A stretch of 64,000 nucleotides of DNA from Phanerodontia chrysosporium (taxonomy: Eukaryota; Basidiomycota; Agaricomycetes; Polyporales; Phanerochaetaceae): assembly GCA_001910725.1 (NCBI GenBank), contig MJGA01000041.1, forward strand, positions 1 to 64,000, read 5' to 3'. A program made the position numbers and the translations under genes. Every line of letters begins with the position of its first letter. Positions within the stretch are counted from its first letter, which is position 1. Below, in pieces: positions 49,861 through 61,100 of the stretch. The notes under the pieces were generated by a model. That model saw only the letters and a program-made list of their open reading frames with translations. It made no database searches and was not told where the DNA came from.

Positions 49861-50603
49861 CGTCGCGGTGGTTGGAGAGTGAGGTAGAGTTGACTCAAAT
49901 TTTCATCCGCCCGGCGAGCGCCCACAAGCAGGCGTGTTTCATGCATTAAACACCAACAAGTTCCACAGCAAGCACCAGACCGGCGACACAACGTACAAGA
50001 GACGTACGAGATCCCGCAGAGGCATGTTCGCATTCGCCCCAGGTCCGTTTGCTACGTTTCGCAAGCTGAACACAGACTTATGGGGATGCTTGCCGCGCAG
50101 TGCTTCTACCAATGCACGACTTGTTAACTCCTCGAGGGTAGCTGCGCTAGGGCATCTTGGCGGCCGCGAGGCGAAATGAAAGCATAGGCCCACGTACCGA
50201 ACAGAGGTTGTCTGCTGCGGCCGGTCCAGCGTACGTCTGAGCCATGCATGACTGTGAGTGCATTCGGTCTGGGATCGCTGGCCAACTGGACTCAATCTCG
50301 CGTGTGCACGAAGGGTTTATTTTGAGGCGGCTGGGCTTCTGAACGTTGCCTATATACCGCCTAGCGCAAGTCTTCGCTGTCGGCTCGTATCGCTCGCTGG
50401 GAGGCCGCCTCCGCTGGTCCGCTGCATCCACGCCGAATGTGTCGCGAAAGTACTCCTTTCTCCTTTTGTCGACATACAAGAGATGCATGCCATATCATCA
50501 ATTCAATCGTATACGCGAAACATTCTGGGCACTCAGCTCGAGGGGCGCTTCGTACAATTACATGGTGATCATTCCCACCCTCTCATAGGCCACTTTCTCC
50601 TGC
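49861..50603. other. spacer between tandem MYND genes
   Basis: No gene supported. It contains the presumed promoter of paralogue 1 and the 3' flank of paralogue 2. A NotI-like GGCGGCCGC at 50,158 is incidental. Confidence 0.4.
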
Positions 50604-51313
50604 TCAGATGGTGATTCCGTTGTTGATATGATGCATCAAGAACTCCTTGTACGGTTTAGGGCTCGGATAGGTCACGTCCTTCGCAGGGCTCACGAGTACG
50701 TTGTTGCACACCTTGGTGTCGAGATCGAAGACCATAACGAAGAAGGTTCCCACTACGTTCGCCGGACCTGTCCGTCTCGCATCAGCCTGAACGCTTCTCA
50801 TATCGGCTGCTAGAGAAGGCGACAGGTCGTCGATTTCAGCGACATAGGCGTCTTCGAAGACGTAGAGGAGCTGCGCGGGCTGCTTGCCTGGGCGCTGGCG
50901 AACCGTGACGCAGAGATACTTCTGTTCAAGGTTGCGCGGATACCTGCGGAGGTCGAGAGCACGGAGACCGGCTTCTGCGAGTGCGGGGCGGTGCTTGCCT
51001 ACGAACGCGACGAGCATCTTCCGGGTGCGCTCGACCTTCTTCGCGGCGTCTTCAGGCAGCGTCGTGCCTACACGCGAGTTGATCTTGCACTTCGCCTTGT
51101 GCAACGGCCACGCTGCGCGCTGACATTCGACACCCTGCAGAAGGGCCGACGTCTGGATCGATCGCTGCTTTGCTTGCGGTGTCTCGAAGCACTCACGCAG
51201 TAGGTCTCTATCTTGCACGCTGAACAGCGAGACATAGTGACGCCAGGCGTCTTGGACTTCCAGCAGTTCTGGCACTGCATAAGCTCCTTGCGCATCGGGA
51301 GTGGATTTGACAT
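50604..51313 (-). CDS. MYND zinc-finger protein, paralogue 2
   Basis: Two exons, 51313-51197 and 51134-50604, 215 residues, the same lengths as paralogue 1. The finger reads CQNCWKSKTPGVTMSRCSAC, ETYC, VECQRAAWPLHKAKC. The downstream region is clearly homologous to paralogue 1 (RALDLRRYPRN; VRQRPGKQ; SPKPYKEFLMHH). Most differences lie in the middle acidic loop. Function unknown beyond the predicted zinc finger. Confidence 0.85.
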
Positions 51314-51506
51314 GGCGGTGGTGGACGAAGGTGAGAGTTTTGCGTAAGGGAAACAAGGTTCGCTCTCGCCCTTGCTGGAGCGCCCACGAAGGTAGCCAGC
51401 TATGCCAATTGCCTTTTGAGCTTGCGAGAAACCGTTAAGTAGAACCAATATGATAATGTACAGGAAATGCGCAACAAAGATCCAAGCAAGCACCAGGGCC
51501 ACATAT

Positions 51507-54500
51507 CTAGAACGAACTGGGAACCTTGTACGTAGGGTCGTCCCAGTGTAGCTCCTGCTTTAGTACACCAGTCAGAATCAGCTCTTGAGAATAGACGGGG
51601 TAGCCATGCTCCGCGAGCGGCCGCCAGATCGAGACGTCTGCAGGGCACGAGATGACGAAGCGGTCGTCATCGTGCCCTTTGAGTATGCGGACTGTCGGCG
51701 ACTGAGAGAGCAGCTGGGGTAAACAGGATCAGCACCCGATCAACTCGCAGTCCGAATGCCAGACACACCTGCCCGCCACCGGCAGTAACTACAGCCTTCA
51801 ACAGCTTCGTGTCCACGGGCACTTTGGGCGTGACATAGAACGTCTTGCCTTCAAAGAGCTTTCGTCCGCCCTTCCGGGCGCGCGCCAGAGCATCAGAGAG
51901 TTTGTACCCGTAGCGTTTCTCGCTCTCAGGGTCTTTGAGTGCAAACGATCCTTCCGCTAAAAATCTGGGATCAGCCTCCTAGATTCTTTCGACCGGGCGT
52001 ACACTCACGTTGTAAGGATTTCTTGAGGACACACGCTTCGACCCACTTCGCGGAGACGATGTGTGGGGCGACTGCCATGGCACACAAGAACTTTTCGGTA
52101 CGGACAATCTTGTGCGCAACAAGGTGCGTGCACTCGAGTGGCTTGGTCGTGAACTTTGCGCCCAACTTTGTGAGAACTTTGGTCTGGTCGTCGGTGAGAG
52201 TGACCTGCGTCGTCATGATCACGACATTTCTTGGGTCGGTGCTAGGCTTCAGTCAGCTAGACTGTCTCCAAAAGGAGTGGGCAAGCGTACCTGACGGTGC
52301 TCTCTGCCTTTGCTTTCGCAGGCCGCCCCCGTCTCTTTGGCTCCTCGACTATCTCGAGCTCATCCTCGTCCGAGGGTGGCACCTCCAACTTCCGTGGCCG
52401 ACCCTTCGCTACGACAGGCCCAGCATCGGTCTTGCGCTTCTTCGCGTCACGCTCTTCATCTTCATCTGCCTCGTCTTCGTTCACGGTCGGTCGCTTTCGG
52501 CCCTTCGCGGGCTCAGCTTTCTCGCGCTCTTTGCCTTTGCCCTTCGTAGGTGCAGGCTCCTCGTAGCCCTTGACGTGTCCAGACTTGAGCTCCTTCGCAA
52601 AGCTATTTGCGTCCGGCATAATCTCATCGTGCAGCTTTTGCGCCGCTTTTGTTGCGGCGGAGCGGCGGCTAGCCGTTCTGGCAGGCGAATCGGTGTCTGC
52701 GGGTTCGGCACGACTGGGGCCTGCCTCTACCTGAACAACAGAAGCTGCGGCTGAGTGACGACCTCGTCTTGGCTTCGGCGCAGGCGGCGGTGATGGCGAT
52801 GGGGGCGGACTGGAGATGCGGGTTTCGTTACCGGTGGTTTCGTAGAGCGTGACGATGGAGGACGACCACGTTTTGTAGGCGACTTCTTGGCCAAGTCTTT
52901 CGGGGATTCTTTGGAAAGCGCCTTCACTTTGGACAGTGGCGACTCCTCAGTAGGTGCTGCTTCGTCATGCTGAGACGCGTTGATGTTTCGTTGCGATGAA
53001 GACAAGACTTCCTTTAATGTGGGAAGCACTACGGATGCACGGCGACGAGGGGTTCCAGCCCGACGTGGCGACGTCGTCAATTCTTCGACTGCAATGGCGT
53101 CTTCCTCATCCTCGTCGACGTCTCGCCTCGAGCCCTTCTGCTTTGCTCTTGGCAATTGTTCTTCCTCTGTCTCGGAGTCGGTTGTTACAGCGAGCTTCCG
53201 CTTTGCGCCAGTTTTTGCAGACCTGACAGGCGTCTTCTTGATCTCCGACCCTCCCTCGTCCTCCGATACCAGCTTGCTCTTCACTTTTCCCCTCGGTGCG
53301 TAGTCGTCTTCGTCACGTGCGGCCGGACGAGCCCGACTACGCGACCGACTGCGCGACTTGGCGCGGTACGTCTTGATAACGGTGCCCTTGCGCGCACTCC
53401 CGCCTACGTCGAAGACGTCTTCTGCATCGTATGCACGTTTGCCACTCTTGCCCTTCATCGCCGCCTTGCGCGATATGGGACGGACTGCTCGCGAAGGCTC
53501 CTCGTCCTCTGGCTCCTCGTCTTCTGATGCTGGCTTAGCTCTCTGGGCGCGACGACCACGCGGAGGGGTCGACGGCCTATCAGATTCTTCACCATCACCA
53601 TTGGAAGGCTCCGCTGGTTTCGCCCTGGTTTGTGAACGTGACGTCGAAGGTGCCCGGGCGCGGGCAGGCATGACCTGCGGCTTTGAGCCGCCACTAGAAG
53701 ATCGACCGCGTCCTCGTACAGGCGTCGAGGGTCTCGGCTTTGCCTTAGTTGCATCCTTGGCAGCTGGCCGGCCGCGGGGCTCGTCGATATCCATGCGCTC
53801 CTCGTCATCACGCCGGTCACCGAAGCCGAGCTCAGATCCCGACATGGAAAGCCGCCCATCAGCGTCCAGCTCGACATTCATGTCGACATACGGACCCGTC
53901 GCGACGTCCCCGTCCGTGCCGCCGCCTGCACGGCGCTTGCGTTCCTCGGCGAGCCTGCGCGACGTCGCCGCGGCGTCTTCGGTCGCGCCCTTGGTCTTCT
54001 TGAGAATACCGCGCTTTGGTGTCTCCATGACCTCGGACCGGCCTTGACTCGGCTTTATAACCTCTTCTACAACCGCATCCTCCGCTTCGATCTCTCGCTC
54101 CATGCGGTCCAGCTCAGTCTGGTCGTAGCCAACGCGGGAGCCACCGCTCATGCCTGCGACCATGCCAAGCACAGCGCGGCCGCCATCCTCGGCAAGAAGT
54201 TCGCCAAAGTCGACGCCAGGTGGGAAGATGGTGTATCTGTCGAGTGTCGGTGCGATGTCGCGCCATTGAGCGAAGCAGTCTTCAAGCCAGAGATGATTCA
54301 CGACTGGAACAGCCCAGTCATCGGCCTTCTTAACTTTCTCGCCCGCGCGGCTGGGGAGACGCCAGTCAATATCGACAAACAACGCGTGTGGCACAGATGC
54401 ACCTACTATGCGGCTATTACGGCGGTGTTGTTTCCGGACATGGTGGGGGTATATGGAACGCCAAGCATGAGGAGCATCTTCTTGATGTACTCGCGATCCT

Positions 54501-55723
54501 TTCCTGAATAGTTTGTCACGGTAATGACCTGGAGAACTGTTAGGTCGCGTCAGGTTGTCATATGGAGGCGCATACATGGCGAGAGAATCCTTCGATAGGC
54601 TTCATGGGTATAGGATAGTGTAGCAACTGGTCGGTCGGACGCGACAAGATTCCTGTGCTGCGTACGTACCAAAACCAGTGTAGATTTCCAATGAGTTTCT
54701 TCAGCTTGTACGCCTGGGACAGCGTTAGTAAACATGCAGACGAAAAAGGAAACTCGCAGTGCACGAAACGTACCTTCACGAAGGCACGCCCAGAACGATA
54801 TTGAGCAATGTAGATGTCTGCTTCATCCAGCCTCTCAAGCTCTTCCTCCGGCGTGTCAAACTCCACAACCTCACCACCCGCGCGAAGGACGTCTGCAATA
54901 TGTGCCTCGCGCTGTGATGGTTTGAAACGAAGGTTGGAGCCAAACATGATCTTGCGACCTTCCCAGATTCTGGACGATGCGGGCCGGTTGTTGGGAAGGT
55001 CGCTGCTCTCACGAAAGATGGTGTCGTAGAAAGCCTTCTTCTGCTCTGAGGGGGGCTTGGGGCGGCGAACAACACTGCTATCCTCCACCTCGGCTGGAGA
55101 GGACGCGAGCTGCCGGAGCGTCCGCGCTGCTTGTCCTCAAAGACGTGGGGCCGCGGCCACTCGTATGGCTCGGTGGAGAGGTTGCGGATTCCAAGGCGCA
55201 CGGTGTCGTCAAACCAGTGCGGGACCAAGACCTTCATGCCGCTTTTCTCCTTGAAGTGCATCGCTGTGTTGAACTTGTTTGTGCCGCCGCTGAGGGCGAA
55301 GATATGGGTGACATCGCGTGTGATAGCCTTACGCCACTGGCCGCCAAGGGAAGAGATACCAGCAGCCATAATTTCATTGTCTTCTTGCGAAAGGCTGCAT
55401 GATGTCGCGACGACCCCGGAGAACAGCATGCTGGGATGCGGAGAATAGAAGGCAGGCTCTTGGCGCGTCCCAAGGGCAATGGTACGCTGCACCCAGTACG
55501 GCGTGACAAAGAATAGTCCTGTTCGCGGCTCAACGCGCTCCAGCGAGTCTGCGGTCGGGAGTGTGTCGGTAATGTAGTGTGTGAGCTCGCGGTCGGTGCA
55601 GTCGACGATGCGGCCCATTTTGCTCGTGAGGAGGGTCGTGATCTGCGAGCGCTGGAGCTCGGGCAGCGCAGCAGAGATGTAGGCAGCAACGCCCTCGAAT
55701 ATTCGCGGGTCGCATTCGCTCAT
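51507..55723 (-). CDS. multi-BRCT DNA-damage protein, Brc1/Rtt107-like
   Basis: Starts ATG at 55723; about six to eight exons to a TAG at 51507-51509. N-terminal BRCT repeats include LFFVTPYWVQRTI and the domain with FSGVVATSCSLSQEDNEI. A third repeat includes KIMFGSNLRFKPSQR. A further repeat has VTNYSGKDREYIKKMLLMLG followed by VVNHLWLEDCFAQWR. A long basic, Ser/Pro/Lys-rich disordered region (about 54,200-52,300) follows, then two C-terminal BRCT repeats (LTKLGAKFTTKPLECTHLVA with SAKWVEACV; and a final one ending at the stop). This six-BRCT plan with a central linker is that of fission yeast Brc1 and budding yeast Rtt107, which bind phosphorylated H2A at stalled forks. Two joins (near 55,140 and 54,390) were not resolved by clear GT-AG introns. 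Confidence 0.78.
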
Positions 55724-56131
55724 GGCAGCGGCGTGGAGAGTGTCCTAGTCGTCGTACGGAACAGCGAGCACACCCGCGCCTCTTCGCGCCCATGCGCCAT
55801 CACGTGAGACAAAGGGTTAGGGGTACGTTACACGGGGTTAGGTTCTCCGCGGTCATACCCGAGTGCCACAAAGGAAGCGCCAATCAATCTCGATGCTGAC
55901 CACCACGATGTACAGCACGCAGCCCGCAAAAGCACAGGGAGCCTAGGCACTATCGAAATGATCGTCTGTCTTATAAATATTATGTTTAACTCTTTTTGTA
56001 ATGCACTGCACGCCTAGCAGCAAACCACCAATCATAAGCAAGCACTATAAAGCCCGTGACCCTGTGAACTTCACCGACAAGCCTATCTCACTGCCATCGA
56101 ACCTACTTGCTCTGCCACTCAGCCTACCAGG
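55724..56131. other. divergent intergenic region
   Basis: Shared upstream region of the BRCT gene (-) and MYND paralogue 3 (+). Contains GGGTTAGGGGTACG and GGGGTTAGG at about 55,812-55,843, short telomere-like motifs far from the repeat region. Confidence 0.45.
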
Positions 56132-56830
56132 ATGCCTCCAGAGGTCCAGAGGACACTGCCCTCTGCACAATGCCAATGTTGCTGGAAGTCCAGAGGACCT
56201 GGGAGTCCGAACGTCAAGTTGTCGGTCTGCACGGGTTGCAAGGTCATAGTCTACTGTGTATGCTATAGGCCTCATGCGCAAATCAGTCTGCTAATCCCAC
56301 TAATGCAGAGCAAGGAGTGTCAGCGTGCAGCTTGGCCGGAGCACAAAGAGACATGCAGACGCGTCCAGGGCTCTCAGCAAGTCAACATGACCCTCACTGA
56401 GCTCGCGGCGGCGCGTCTCGCATCACTGAATAGATTCTCCATGAAGCATCGCGAAACGCTAACAGGCATCAGCGTCGTTGCCCTGGAAGCGGACGTCGAC
56501 CCTACGAACACAGAGACTCGGGTAATGTGGGTGGTGGTCAAACAGCGAAGGGAGCCCACTCGCACGGCAATGTCGTGGACCGTGTCCGACGCCGCGATCA
56601 TACCAGTCGAGCACATCAAGAGGGATATGCAGGTGGAGATAAACAGAAGGCGGCGCAAGATCATGGAGGATGAACCGGAAGCGGTCGCGGTTGCGGTCTC
56701 TATCGTGCAGGACGAAGAAACGAGAGCATGCGTAGAGGCATTCCATACCATCACCTCCCTGGAACCATGGCCGCGTGACAGCAGGCCCAACTGGAAGAAC
56801 ATCTTGATGAACACTATAAATTCAGAATAA
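56132..56830 (+). CDS. MYND zinc-finger protein, paralogue 3
   Basis: Exon 1 56132-56257, intron 56258-56308 (51 bp, a multiple of three with no stop, so retention would stay in frame), exon 2 56309-56830; 215 residues after splicing. Finger: CQCCWKSRGPGSPNVKLSVC, CKVIVYC, then SKECQRAAWPEHKETC. The remainder resembles paralogues 1 and 2 only in layout (MKHRETLTGISVVALEAD; MWVVVKQRREP). The intron falls at the same codon (YC/) as in the other two, supporting common ancestry. Confidence 0.82.
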   Translation: MPPEVQRTLPSAQCQCCWKSRGPGSPNVKLSVCTGCKVIVYCVCYRPHAQISLLIPLMQSKECQRAAWPEHKETCRRVQGSQQVNMTLTELAAARLASLNRFSMKHRETLTGISVVALEADVDPTNTETRVMWVVVKQRREPTRTAMSWTVSDAAIIPVEHIKRDMQVEINRRRRKIMEDEPEAVAVAVSIVQDEETRACVEAFHTITSLEPWPRDSRPNWKNILMNTINSE

Positions 56831-56971
56831 AATTACAGAGTAGTCTCCTGGCTCCTGAGCGATAGAGATGCAGTGGCTCACGGCGGGGTACTCCGGGTCT
56901 TGCTCCGCCAGTTGACGGGCGCCTTTCTGAATAGACCCCGAGCACTAACTTCGATCCCGACTACATCACCG

Positions 56972-57545
56972 ATGGCGACGATTGAGGCAGCATTGAAGGT
57001 ACAGGAACGCCTACAAGCTGCGACAGCAGAGTACCAGAAGCTACAGGCTGAGCTTGCAGCGGTAGTGGAGGCACGCCAAAAGCTTGATGCCCAGCTGTCA
57101 GAGAATGAGCTCGTGAAGAAGGTACGCCGCATATGCTCTACCACTAATTCTGTACTGACGTGCAACCCAGGAATTCGCGTCACTGACACCAAACAACACG
57201 GTGTATAAGCTCGTGGGGCCTGTGCTGGTTCCCCAAGACCAGACTGAAGCCAAGAGCAACGTGGATAAGCGGTTAGACTTCATCAAGAGCGACATGTGCG
57301 TATCCCATCTGTCCACGTTTGGGCGCAGTCTGATCTGGCTTGCATGTTCGTAGAAAGCGTGTCGAAGCACAACTCAAGGACATTGGTGAGAAGTCTGAGA
57401 AGAAGAAACTCGATGTGCGTCCCTGGATACTAGCGTGGCCGAGCTACGCTCACTCACGGCATAACAGATCGTGGAGGCACAGACGAAGCTACAGCAGCTC
57501 CAGGAGGAGCTCCAGAAGTCTGGTGCTCTGCCCGTCGCAGCATGA
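56972..57545 (+). CDS. YKE2: prefoldin subunit 6 (beta-type)
   Basis: Four exons: 56972-57121, 57171-57295, 57354-57414 and 57468-57545, 137 residues. Two coiled coils (KVQERLQAATAEYQKLQAEL... and VEAQTKLQQLQEEL) flank the beta hairpin segment NNTVYKLVGPVLVPQD, the hallmark of beta prefoldins and especially subunit 6 (Yke2/Gim1). It works in the six-subunit prefoldin complex that passes unfolded actin and tubulin to the CCT chaperonin in the cytosol. All splice phases close. Confidence 0.9.
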
Positions 57546-58124
57546 ATGACAACTTGTCACCAATAGCGTCCGATGTCCATCGTTCCTGAAGCCCATGTGG
57601 CGCGTGCGCACGAATAGCCATGCGAGGGAATGCAGCGACGACACGGCGAGTGCCTGGCACCTACGCGCGACGGACATGCTGTGGGAGTTACGCTCATCGC
57701 ACGTCCCACCACGCGGGATGTACAGGGCCTAGACAGAGAACAACCCTCGGAAGGGCATGATTTCATGGAATCAAGGGTGCAGAGCGTGTGTGACAGACAG
57801 GGTGCCGTGCCGCCGATGTGTGTATCATGTAGAATGAATTTCCTGACGACGGGACGGCGAAAGTCAAAATGAAAGCGAGGTTGAGAACGGCCGAACAAAT
57901 GATGCCGGCGGTCGTCGAGGGCGTCTCTGCCTTTTCCCGCCCTGACCTCGACCACGACCAGCTCGCTCTTTGCTCCCGGTGACGACCACACCATTCCACT
58001 CGTTTAACCATACCCTACATATACACTCTTGGACTGAAAAGCATAGCCCTCGGCGCTGCCGTCGTCGCTACCTGAACTGAACATCCCGACGCGCCGTACA
58101 CGCCAACACAACGCACTCGATTAG
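57546..58124. other. intergenic region
   Basis: No gene supported. 3' flank of prefoldin 6 and presumed promoter of the TBC gene. Confidence 0.4.
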
Positions 58125-61100
58125 ATGGACGCAAATGAGCTGGGGAGATGGACGCGTTTTGCTGCCAAAGGTGGCATTGGAAAGTGTTTTGCAGTGCAGG
58201 ACTGTGTTGCGGAGGAGGCAGAGGACCTCATGTTCCTCAAGGTGCGTGTTGAGAGCCCTCTCCCCGTCTCGCACGGACTAACGGATGCCGCCCCAGGACG
58301 ACGAGATTGTAGTTCTCATGCAGCTACCAGGACAAGAGGACACATACCTGGTACGCACGGCATGCTCTCATCACATAGTATTCTAACTCGCGGCCTGCGT
58401 ACAGGGCTACTGTGAAGGCGTCGTGGGTCGCTTTCGTGGCTCCGACGTTCGCTTCCAAGGCCGATTGAAGAAACCTGTCATGGCGAAGCGGTCCTCTAGG
58501 TCTCTTTCACGCTCGTCTTCAAGACCGTCATCCTCGCAAAGCTCTGGCACTCCACACAGCCGGGAGAACCACGCGCGGGAGTCGCCCTACCCACCAGCCC
58601 CAAGCATGTCGCAGAGCCGTTCGATGACACTCACATTGCAGGGTACCCCAACAACAAGCCCGAGCGTGTCCGCGACGGCCTCTCCATTGCTTGGCGCTGG
58701 AACCCTACTGCCGCCACATTCTCCATACATCCCCGCCGGCGGCGACGGCGGTCTGCACGTCAGGACGGCGAGCCATGCCAGTCACTCCAGTAGCTCGACC
58801 GCACTCGACTCAGCGCCGCGCACGCCCGCAGATCTCGCGCATCAGGATCAGGAGGGTGCTGGGCTCGTGCGCATCGTCAGCCTCAGCCGGCAGGTCGATT
58901 CGCCGAGCGAGCTTGGCGAGGACGACACGATGCATGCGGAGATAGCGAAGAGCTCGCTTACGACCGCGACCGCTGGACATTCTCACGCGCATGCGTCCGA
59001 GCTAGAGCATGCAGACACGCTGCGCTATGGCGCCGACGATACGTTCGACGACGAGCCGAGCACCCGCATCTCGATCGCTCTATCTGACGGCGATGGCGAG
59101 ACGGGAATCGGGCTTTCATTGTTGCAAGACTTCGTGAATAGCGGTATCGACGACGCGGACTCCGTGCACAGCGGTTCTTCCACTCCAGAGCCGACTGAGC
59201 AGCCCACGTCTCCCGCCCTCACGGACAAGAAACCGACACCATCGATTCGATCATTCGCGACTTCGGAAAAGTTGTCCATCTACTCCAACACCTCAGCGAA
59301 ACGGTCGTCAGATGCGCTTTCTCCAGAAGGGCCTGTCTCGCCATCATCTGCTCCACCATCTCCCGAGAGGTGTTGTCGCGTAACTCTGGGCATCCATCCT
59401 TCACTTCCAACACCGACTCAGACTACTGCGCGGAAGAATGGGAGGGCGCGTCGGATATCTATGACAATTACCGCTATTCGCGGTATTCGATGGCTTCTCG
59501 GGCGTCCCGCCTGTCAAAAGGGTCCATGTACACGGTTGCATCCGCATTCGGTCTCGAAGCACCCCCTCCAGTCCCATTTGATGGTCGTAGGCCGAGCATT
59601 GATAGCGTGCGGCAGAACTTTGGTCTCGGGCGGGAGCGCTTGGGGTCGACGGCCACTGCCTCGTCTTCTGTCGAAGATGTCCGGAGAACGGTGCCCGCAG
59701 AGCCTCCACGCCAGGCGAGCTCGTCGCCCAAGGAGCCAGGGACGCCAGAGGGCAAGCGTATACCTCCGCCGCTGGAGCTTAGGACTTCGCACCATGCTAA
59801 GCAGTCGTTATCACCGACGTCTGAGCCGGGTGCCTCGCCACTTCTCAACGCGTTCAACTCGCCAATGTCGTCACCGACACCGGGATCTGCGCAGTTTTCG
59901 CCACTGTCGCCCATGGGTAACTCGTTCTCCAACATACACGGCGGCGCAGCATCTGCATTGAGGCAGAGGCTCGAGCTGGAGCGTGGATCACGGCCAGCCT
60001 CGCCTAGGGATAATGGCGCTCTCCTCGCCGAGCCACATGATACAGGCAAGGCTCGCCTCTCAACGCAGCCCATCGTGGTCGATGACGAGGACGGACCTCC
60101 TGATCTCGTGGTACCGACATCACCCGGGTCTCGACGCTCCGAGTCTCCTAGCACCCAGCCAGGCAGCCCGTCAATTCTTTCAGAGAAGAAGCGCATGATC
60201 GAGACAACGTACATTGTCGCGAACCAAGCTCCGCCACCCCCATACACGCCCTTATCGCCGACCTCGGAGACTATGGAAGGACCACTCCTCGCCAGTCCAC
60301 ATTCGCCACCGCCTCAGCAAACCAGCCAGCCGCAGCTGCAGCCTGGTTCTCGTTCACGCAACCTTGACATACCACAGAACGAATTTGTCAGGCAGAGCAT
60401 CTTCATGCCGCATCCGCATGCACCGAAACCTGTCGCATCGCCAAACGGGCCCAGCGGACCCATGTACGGTCGCATGCCTGTGTCTACCCAGAGTCCGGCT
60501 ATGATACCAGGGTCGGTCTCCGAAGCCGTGAGTCGCGCCCTGAGGGAGTACTCAAACCCTCAGCGTCGTGGGCGAGTGACCATCTACGCGAAGTTCGACC
60601 ACGACCTTGCGAGCTCTGTTGGACCCGTCCCAGTGTCATTCACGCTTGATCCGCCGAACAATATTCCAGCGCACAAACACAGGGCGCAGACGCTGCCCAC
60701 GCCCGTTGAACCGTTTGCAGACCCCGCAAAGGAGCAACCTAAGGCGAATTTCTTCCCAGCCGAGTTGAAAAAGCCTCGCCCCCGGTCACGCTCGTTCTCT
60801 GGATTCGATTCGTCCCAGCTCGAGGTGATTGTCCCCGATGGCGAAAGGTGAGCATTCACTCCCTGTTATGTGTTCAAGTTCTTCTAAGTTGGTGTATACA
60901 GTACCGCCGACGGTAACAGTATTTCGCAGAGTGCCTCCCTGAACGCGCTCACAAGGCGATCACGGTCGTCATCAAATGCGTCCTCCACCAGCTCCCCCAT
61001 TCTAGCTTCGACGAGCACCGGTGCTACAGGAGCACGCCCGGCGCACAAGCCTTCTCCATTGTCGCTTTCGCAAAATAACATCGTCGCTTCCCCAGCTTCT

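Noticed and set aside
55812..55843. internal telomere from GGGGTTAGG motifs
   Set aside because: Only two short TTAGGG-like hits between ordinary genes; too few to claim an old chromosome end.
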